In this document: one piece after another, positions 35,462 through 41,290 of the stretch
How positions within the stretch are numbered: position 1 is the stretch's first letter
How the letters are laid out: every line of letters begins with the position of its first letter
DNA from: Actinomycetota bacterium
GTDB lineage: Bacteria > Actinomycetota > Thermoleophilia > RBG-16-64-13
DNA: 41,290 bases
Direction: 5' to 3'
NCBI GenBank assembly: GCA_023483915.1
Contig: JAMDEO010000127.1
Span: forward strand, 1-41,290
Made by a program: the position numbers and the translations under genes
Notes under the pieces: generated by a model
What the model was told of the DNA's origin: nothing
Seen by the model: only the letters and a program-made list of their open reading frames with translations
Databases searched by the model: none

Positions 35462-36142
35462 ATGCGTCTCAATGTACGGGAACCCTCATCCACACTTGCC
35501 ACGAGGCCGGTGCCGGAGCTTCCCGCGCAGCCCCTCGCGGGGCCCCTGGAGCTCCCCCTCGCGGAGCTTCCAGTCGAGTTTTTTGTCCGGCCGTCCGACG
35601 CAGTTGCGCGCGACCTGATCGGCAAGATACTGTGGCGAACCGGCATAGGAGGGGGCCGCCTGACCGAAGTCGAAGCCTATCTTCCCAAAGGGGATCCGGC
35701 GTCTCATTCATTCAGGGGTCGCACGAAGCGCAACGCCTCGATGTTCGGGCCGGCGGGCCACATCTATGTATATCTCAGCTACGGCGTGCATGTGCTTCTG
35801 AACATTGTGTGCGACGGCGAGTCCATCGGCTCTGCGGTTTTGATACGATCATTCGAGCCCCTCGGAGAGACCTCCGTCCTTTGTCAGAACCGGAGTCTGC
35901 CCGTCGATCTCTCCCGCGGCCATGGAACTCTCAAGCGGGTGGCGTGCGGCCCGGGGAGGGTAGGTCAAGCACTCGGACTTCACCTCGGTTTGGATGGGCT
36001 ACCACTGGGACCAGCATCGGGGGTCCGCATACTCGATGACGGCTCCAGGCCGGCGCTGGCTTGTGGCACCAGGATCGGGATTTCCAGGGGGGAGAATATG
36101 CCCCTCAGGTACTTTGCTGCTGATAGTCCGTACGTAACCTAG
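35462..36142 (+). CDS. mpg: 3-methyladenine DNA glycosylase (AAG/MPG family)
   Basis: VARDLIGKILWR, TEVEAYLPKGDPASHSFRGRTKRNASMFGPAGHIYVYLSYGVHVLLNIVC, GPGRVGQALGL; Pro-rich N-terminal extension. Confidence 0.92.
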   Translation: MRLNVREPSSTLATRPVPELPAQPLAGPLELPLAELPVEFFVRPSDAVARDLIGKILWRTGIGGGRLTEVEAYLPKGDPASHSFRGRTKRNASMFGPAGHIYVYLSYGVHVLLNIVCDGESIGSAVLIRSFEPLGETSVLCQNRSLPVDLSRGHGTLKRVACGPGRVGQALGLHLGLDGLPLGPASGVRILDDGSRPALACGTRIGISRGENMPLRYFAADSPYVT

Positions 36143-36167
36143 GTGTGTGCAGGGGAGGTTGGCGGGG

Positions 36168-37124
36168 ATGAGATTGCAGGACATGTACGAGACGGCGTTT
36201 CGCGCGGGGATCAAGGCAGACCCTCGCGGTGAGGATCGAATCAAGTCGCTACTCGACCGGGTTCGCAAGGAATACGACGGCCTCGCCGAGGATAAGCGGT
36301 GGGAGTTCGACGCCGAGCGTCTGACCAACCCGTTTGCCGACACCCGGATTCTGGTCGGTACTCCTGACACGGAAGTGAAGACGGTCCTCGTCGGGATCGA
36401 CATGGAGGTGGGAGAACTTCTCTTGGCCGATGCCCTCCGCCGACAGGGCCGTACTGTCGACCTGCTCCTCGCGCATCACCCCGAGGGCCGGGCGCTTGCA
36501 CGGATAGATGAGGTGATGGGCGTGCAAGCGGACATATGGAGGGATTTCGGGGTCTCCATCGCCTATGGGGACGCCATCCTGAGCGAGCGGATGGCTGAAA
36601 TCATGCGGGCCGTGCATCCGCGTAACAACGAGCGTGCCATCGCAGCGGCTCGGCTTCTCGGATTCCCCTTCATGTGCTGTCACACCCCGGCGGACAACAG
36701 CGTGCAAGCCTTTCTCACCGAAAAATGCGGCGAGCTGGACACCGAGGGCACCGTTGACGAGTTGGTCGACTTTCTCAAAACCATCCCGGAGTACCGAGAG
36801 GGCGTCATCCATGGAATGGGGCCCACTATCTTCGAGGGGAACGGTAGCCGCCGGACAGGCAAGATCATGGTCGACATGACCGGCGGCACCTCGGGTCCGG
36901 TCGATTCCATAGCCAAGCTGGCGGCGGCAGGAGTAGGGACGATCCTCGGCATGCACATGGGTGAGGACCACCGCAAGAAGGCCAAAGAAGAGAAGATCTC
37001 CGTGGTGATAGCCGGTCATGCGTCGTCGGATTCGCTCGGCATGAATCTCATTATCGACGAGTACGAGCGGCAGGGAGTCGAGGTAATCGCCTGCTCCGGA
37101 TTCACGAGGGTCAGCCGGGTTTAA
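36168..37124 (+). CDS. Nif3/DUF34-family-like protein (divergent paralog)
   Basis: LLLAHHPEG, CHTPADNSVQAFL, GPTIFEGNGSRRTGKIMVDMTGGTSGP, GMHMGEDHRKKAKEEKISVVIAGHASSDSLGMN: Nif3-type HHP and HTxxD signatures. Start uncertain (GTG 36147 or ATG 36168). Confidence 0.75.
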   Translation: MRLQDMYETAFRAGIKADPRGEDRIKSLLDRVRKEYDGLAEDKRWEFDAERLTNPFADTRILVGTPDTEVKTVLVGIDMEVGELLLADALRRQGRTVDLLLAHHPEGRALARIDEVMGVQADIWRDFGVSIAYGDAILSERMAEIMRAVHPRNNERAIAAARLLGFPFMCCHTPADNSVQAFLTEKCGELDTEGTVDELVDFLKTIPEYREGVIHGMGPTIFEGNGSRRTGKIMVDMTGGTSGPVDSIAKLAAAGVGTILGMHMGEDHRKKAKEEKISVVIAGHASSDSLGMNLIIDEYERQGVEVIACSGFTRVSRV

Positions 37125-39619
37125 TCGACCAGGCCTCCGTTCAGGGCCTCCGTGCTGCTGGTTGTCGAATCAGGTCCCGAACTGATCAGCAGGTTGACCG
37201 CGGTGCCGGGATCCACCAAGGTGCCGGGCTGGATGTCCTGGGAGAGCACAGTGCCGGCCGTAGACGCATCTGGGGTGGACGTCTCGTTGGCCGTCAAGCC
37301 GATCGCCGACAATTGTGCCCTAGCGTCGGCGATGTCCAACCCGGTTAGCGTCGGCACCATTACCTGTTGAATTGTCCTTGCCGAAACCACCAAGGCAACC
37401 GTGCGACCCTGCAACAGCGCGGTGCCGGCAGGGGGGTCCTGATGGGTGACGACGCCGGCCGGTTCGGACGATTCGGGATCTTCTGTATAGGTGACCTTGA
37501 ACCCCGCCTCTCCCAGCAACGCCCGAGCGTCCGCGATGGTGTCCCCGACCACCGCAGGAACCGAGATCTCCTTGGCTTTGTGGATCTGACACTCCTCCGT
37601 GGGCACGTTTTCGGCCCGGAAGAGCATTCTCACCCTCGTGGGACACAGGGGCGTGGGGAGCTGATGAGACTCGCTGCAGACCTCGACTTCGACCCACTGG
37701 TCTGGGGAAGGCTTGGCAAAGTCTGATGCAGGAATACTCTTGACGGCCTGCTTCATGAAGGCTGCCCATATCTTGGCCGGGAACGATCCTCCTGTAACCC
37801 TGATGCCGTGCACGTTCGTCATGGCCTTTTGTTCGTCGGAATAACCAACCCACACCGCAGTGACTATGTCGGGTGTGTAGCCGACAAACCAGGCATCGCG
37901 ATAGTTCGAGGTAGTCCCGGTTTTGCCGGCGGCCGGCCTCCCAATCTGAGCTGCAGTTCCCGTGCCATCGGTGATGACACCTTCGAGGATGGACGTCACG
38001 ACCGCGGCTATCCCCGAGTCGAGAGTAGGCGTCCGTTTGATGCTGTTCTTATCGAGGACCTTCCCGGTCGAGTCCGTCACGCGGTCTATTACGACTGGGA
38101 AAGACGTGCTCGTAGGATTGAAGGGGACTGTGGCCGTCAGGCGTTCCCCCCCGGTCGCGAGAGTGGCATAGGCCATTGCCATCTCTAGAGGGCTGACCCC
38201 AGTGGTCAACCCACCCAGAGCTATCGCCGGATTTGGGTTCTGGCCGAAGCTCGTTTGAATTCCCATGTCGTTTGCGGTTTTGGCGACCGCTTCTGGTCCG
38301 ACATCCATGACCAAGCGTGCGTAAACCCCATTGGAAGATCGGGCGGTCGCCTCGCGAAGAGTGATGGGCCCTTCGTCGGTGGAGTCCACGCTCCATGTCC
38401 CATCAGGTAATTCTATTTGAGCGGGCCCGGAGTCGTACAGGGCATCGGGACTGGTTCCCTGCGCAAGTGCTGTCGCGAGCACGAATGGCTTGAATGCTGA
38501 ACCTGGCTGGCGTTTTCCCTGGGTCGCCAGGTTGAATTGGGATTGCGAAAAGTTCTGCCCCCCCACCATCGCTAGGAGCTTCCCTGTGTGCACGTCCACG
38601 CATACGAGAGCTGCAGCCGGGTCATTCTTGGAGGAAAGGACGCTGGCTATCGCCTCCTCGGCCTGCTTTTGGAGGGAGAGATCCACGCTGACATACACAC
38701 GAAGCCCCCCGCCCAGCACAGTCGATGAGCCATATCGGCTGACCAACTCCTCTCGCACCATCTCGACCCAGTAAGGCACTTGGGTGGTTTGGGAACCGGC
38801 TTGCTTCGCGAGCTTGAGCGGCTTGGCAAGGGCCTCTTGCAGTTCATTGCTCGTGATGTAATGTTGCTGGTACATCTTGTTCAGGACTAGATCGCGGCGG
38901 GCAAGCGCAGCTTCGGGGTCGCGCCTGGGCGAATAGGCCGATGGGGCCTTCGGGATGGCGGCGAGCAGCGCCGCCTGATCGATGGTCAGATCTGCCGCAC
39001 GGACGCCGAAGTATTCCTGAGCGGCCGCCTCGATGCCGTATGCGCCTTCGCCGAAGTAGATTATATTGAGGTATTCGGTGAGGATCTTCTCCTTTGACCA
39101 CTGCTTCTCCAGTTGGTAGGCGAGCGTCGCCTCCTTGAGCTTGCGGTCGATTGTCCGATCATCATTGATATAGGCATTCTTGATGTATTGCTGGGTGATG
39201 GTCGAGCCGCCCTGCACGATCTCCCGTTGCCGGAGGTTTGCCCAGAGAGCGCGAAGGATGCCCAAGAAGTCGACGCCGCTGTGAACATAGAAGCGCTCAT
39301 CCTCCACCGCGACGATCGCGTCGCGCATTACCTGCGGAATCTGGTCGGAAGTGAGGACCTCGCGATTTTCCACCCCGTGCAGCTCGGCAAGCAGCGTAGG
39401 CTTCTCTGCGTCATCGAATACCTTTGTGGTCTGATCCGGGTGGGCGGAAGCGGAAGCTAGGTCAAGGGGGGGCAAGCTCCGAGCCACACCGACGTAGAAA
39501 CCCGCAAACATGGCAAGCACTGCGACGATAAGCAGCAGGAAGCCAAAGAGCGTTCCCCTCAGAATCCGGCGGCCTCGGCCTGTCCGCCTTCTCCGTGCTG
39601 GCTTGGTGTCGCCGACCAT
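37121..39619 (-). CDS. Class A penicillin-binding protein with C-terminal PASTA domains
   Basis: TM N-terminus; glycosyltransferase motifs EDERFYVHSGVD, GGSTITQQYIKN, KILTEYLNIIYFGEGAYGIEAAAQEYFG; transpeptidase QPGSAFKPFVLA, SSNGVY, AGKTGTTSNYRDAWFVGYTP; two PASTA repeats (SVPAVVGDTIADARALLGEAGFKV, MVPTLTGLDIADARAQLSAIGL). Confidence 0.94.
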   Translation of the reverse strand: MVGDTKPARRRRTGRGRRILRGTLFGFLLLIVAVLAMFAGFYVGVARSLPPLDLASASAHPDQTTKVFDDAEKPTLLAELHGVENREVLTSDQIPQVMRDAIVAVEDERFYVHSGVDFLGILRALWANLRQREIVQGGSTITQQYIKNAYINDDRTIDRKLKEATLAYQLEKQWSKEKILTEYLNIIYFGEGAYGIEAAAQEYFGVRAADLTIDQAALLAAIPKAPSAYSPRRDPEAALARRDLVLNKMYQQHYITSNELQEALAKPLKLAKQAGSQTTQVPYWVEMVREELVSRYGSSTVLGGGLRVYVSVDLSLQKQAEEAIASVLSSKNDPAAALVCVDVHTGKLLAMVGGQNFSQSQFNLATQGKRQPGSAFKPFVLATALAQGTSPDALYDSGPAQIELPDGTWSVDSTDEGPITLREATARSSNGVYARLVMDVGPEAVAKTANDMGIQTSFGQNPNPAIALGGLTTGVSPLEMAMAYATLATGGERLTATVPFNPTSTSFPVVIDRVTDSTGKVLDKNSIKRTPTLDSGIAAVVTSILEGVITDGTGTAAQIGRPAAGKTGTTSNYRDAWFVGYTPDIVTAVWVGYSDEQKAMTNVHGIRVTGGSFPAKIWAAFMKQAVKSIPASDFAKPSPDQWVEVEVCSESHQLPTPLCPTRVRMLFRAENVPTEECQIHKAKEISVPAVVGDTIADARALLGEAGFKVTYTEDPESSEPAGVVTHQDPPAGTALLQGRTVALVVSARTIQQVMVPTLTGLDIADARAQLSAIGLTANETSTPDASTAGTVLSQDIQPGTLVDPGTAVNLLISSGPDSTTSSTEALNGGLVD

Positions 39620-39682
39620 CGTACCGAGATGTTACACCAGGCCGCACTGCAGCATGATATTCTCCCCGCCTGGAGGTGTGAT

Positions 39683-40915
39683 TTGGACGTACCCGGCGAG
39701 GTCCGTGAACAGTACGAGGAGCTCCTTTTGGGAAGCGTGGACACGCTTCCGGCTGGAGAGCTTCTTCAGCAGCTGGCATATTCGCGCACCGCTGATCGTC
39801 CTCTCAGAGTGAAGCTGGGGGTAGATCCCACCGCTCCTGATATCCATTTCGGTCACACGGTCGTCCTCAGGAAACTGGCTCAATTTCAAAACTTCGGGCA
39901 CACGGCGGTACTCATTATCGGCGACTACACCGCCAAGGTTGGCGACCCGTCGGGTAGATCGAAACTGAGACCGCGTCTATCCGACGAGGAGATCAACGCG
40001 AATGCGGCCACGTATGTGGATCAGGCCACCAAAGTACTTGATATGGAGAAAGTGGAGTTGCTTCGGAACAGCGACTGGCTGGGGCCGCTGCGCATGAATG
40101 AAGTGCTCCGGCTCACTGCGACGACTACCGTGGCGCGCATGCTGGAAAGAGACGACTTCTCCCGCAGGTATGTCGCCAATGAGCCCATCTCGATGCTGGA
40201 ATTCATGTATCCGCTCCTCCAGGGTTATGACAGCGTGGCCGTGCGGGCCGACATTGAACTGGGGGGGACCGACCAGAAGTTCAACCTGCTCATGGGCCGG
40301 ACGATCATGGAGGCCTATGGTCTTTCCCCGCAGACCATCCTCACCGTCCCGCTTTTGCTCGGGACAGACGGCGAGCAGAAGATGTCGAAATCCTACGGCA
40401 ACTACGTAGGGGTCAACGATTCGCCGGACGAGATGTTCGGCAAGGTCATGTCGATTCCGGACACTCTTATGGTGACTTATACGGAGCTGCTAAGCGGAGC
40501 GACGAAGCGAGAAGTGGAAAACCTGGAACGTTCTCTTCGCGACGGCAGCCTGCACCCTGCGCAGGCAAAGCGAAACCTCGCGGAGCGCCTCGTCACGCTT
40601 TATCACGGAGCGGCCGCGGCTGCCGCGGCCAGATCCGGGTTCGACAGGGTTTTCAAAGAGAAGGAGTGTCCGGAGGTAATCCAGGAGGTCGGCATTTCAG
40701 CCGACATGTTGCGTGACGGGCGCGTCTGGCTGCCGCGCCTCCTCACAGGGCTGGGGCTTGCAGGCTCCAACGGGGAAGCGCGCCGCCTTATAGAGCAGGG
40801 GGGCGTCAAGATCGATGACGTTGTCCAAGGCGATGCGTCTGCTGAGCTCGAGGCCGGTTCTCTTCACGGAGCGGTCTTGCAGGTAGGGAAGCGAAAGTTC
40901 CTGCGGATCAGCTGA
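39683..40915 (+). CDS. tyrS: Tyrosyl-tRNA synthetase
   Basis: VKLGVDPTAPDIHFGHTVVLRKL (HxGH), IELGGTDQKFNLLMGR, DGEQKMSKSYGNYVG (KMSKS), C-terminal S4 domain. GGAGGTG at 39672-39678 fits TTG 39683. Confidence 0.95.
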   Translation: MDVPGEVREQYEELLLGSVDTLPAGELLQQLAYSRTADRPLRVKLGVDPTAPDIHFGHTVVLRKLAQFQNFGHTAVLIIGDYTAKVGDPSGRSKLRPRLSDEEINANAATYVDQATKVLDMEKVELLRNSDWLGPLRMNEVLRLTATTTVARMLERDDFSRRYVANEPISMLEFMYPLLQGYDSVAVRADIELGGTDQKFNLLMGRTIMEAYGLSPQTILTVPLLLGTDGEQKMSKSYGNYVGVNDSPDEMFGKVMSIPDTLMVTYTELLSGATKREVENLERSLRDGSLHPAQAKRNLAERLVTLYHGAAAAAAARSGFDRVFKEKECPEVIQEVGISADMLRDGRVWLPRLLTGLGLAGSNGEARRLIEQGGVKIDDVVQGDASAELEAGSLHGAVLQVGKRKFLRIS

Positions 40916-41045
40916 CAGCTGGTTCTCTGAATCCGCCTGTTCCTCCGACCCGTTTTCCCCAATCTAGGTCCAAAGTTGCACCCAAGTCGCGCAATGCACA
41001 GGCTACCTTGGGAACTGAGGGCTGTTCGGGCAGAAGTGGAGGGAG

Positions 41046-41290
41046 ATGACCGGGTCGCCGAGAGTATCCAACTGTCGCTCAAGTCGAGTCTGGGTAGTGG
41101 CTGTTCTCATTGCGCTCTCGGGTGTGACTATCATGACACAGGGCTGCGGGGTGACCGGCTCTCCAGGAGGCATCACAACCGGACCAACAGAGGCCGCCAA
41201 CCATGCCGACCTCAGCACGACGACGGCTTCCTCCCAGGCGAAGCCCCCTACCGCGGAGTGGCAACCTTCCGAGTTGCGTCCGACAACGCT
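41046..41290 (+). CDS. Putative lipoprotein, 3'-truncated by the window edge
   Basis: Open frame from ATG 41046 to the end: MTGSPRVSNCRSSRVWVVAVLIALSGVTIMTQGCGVTGSPGG..., hydrophobic signal with lipobox-like Cys and low-complexity Ser/Thr/Pro region. Upstream GGAGGG. Confidence 0.6.
   Translation, partial: MTGSPRVSNCRSSRVWVVAVLIALSGVTIMTQGCGVTGSPGGITTGPTEAANHADLSTTTASSQAKPPTAEWQPSELRPTT

Overview
The window is chromosomal, high-GC and actinobacterial in character, and is mostly core metabolism and translation. From left to right: a 5'-truncated NuoE/HydC-like subunit; a HydB/HndC-type NuoF; an 867-aa formate-dehydrogenase-like subunit that has lost the expected catalytic residues; a convergent Lon-family (AAA_32-type) protease split by a 1-nt frameshift inside its Walker A motif; tRNA-Leu; lexA with an SOS box; a small zinc-ribbon-like ORF; tRNA-Asn; phosphohexomutase; nadE; metX-metW; a CAT-anticodon tRNA; a poorly characterised patch (cysteine-rich DUF5714-like protein plus two small minus-strand ORFs); a Nif3/DUF34-RNase HI fusion; tRNA-Gly and tRNA-Cys; an SLH-peptidoglycan-binding-L,D-transpeptidase; tRNA-Val; thrS; infC-rpmI-rplT; a TrmH-family methyltransferase; pheST; argCJBFRGH without argD; mpg; a second, divergent Nif3-like protein; a class A PBP with PASTA domains; tyrS; and a truncated lipoprotein. 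The observations I rate highest are the HydBC-like complex with a degenerate FDH-like subunit, the infC leader (promoter, terminator hairpin, probable AUA start), a 10-bp-phased nested dyad over the argC promoter, the Nif3-RNase H fusion with a second Nif3 homolog nearby, and the P-loop frameshift in lon. I saw no CRISPR array, transposon or prophage. All homology calls rest on motif recognition by eye; no searches were run.
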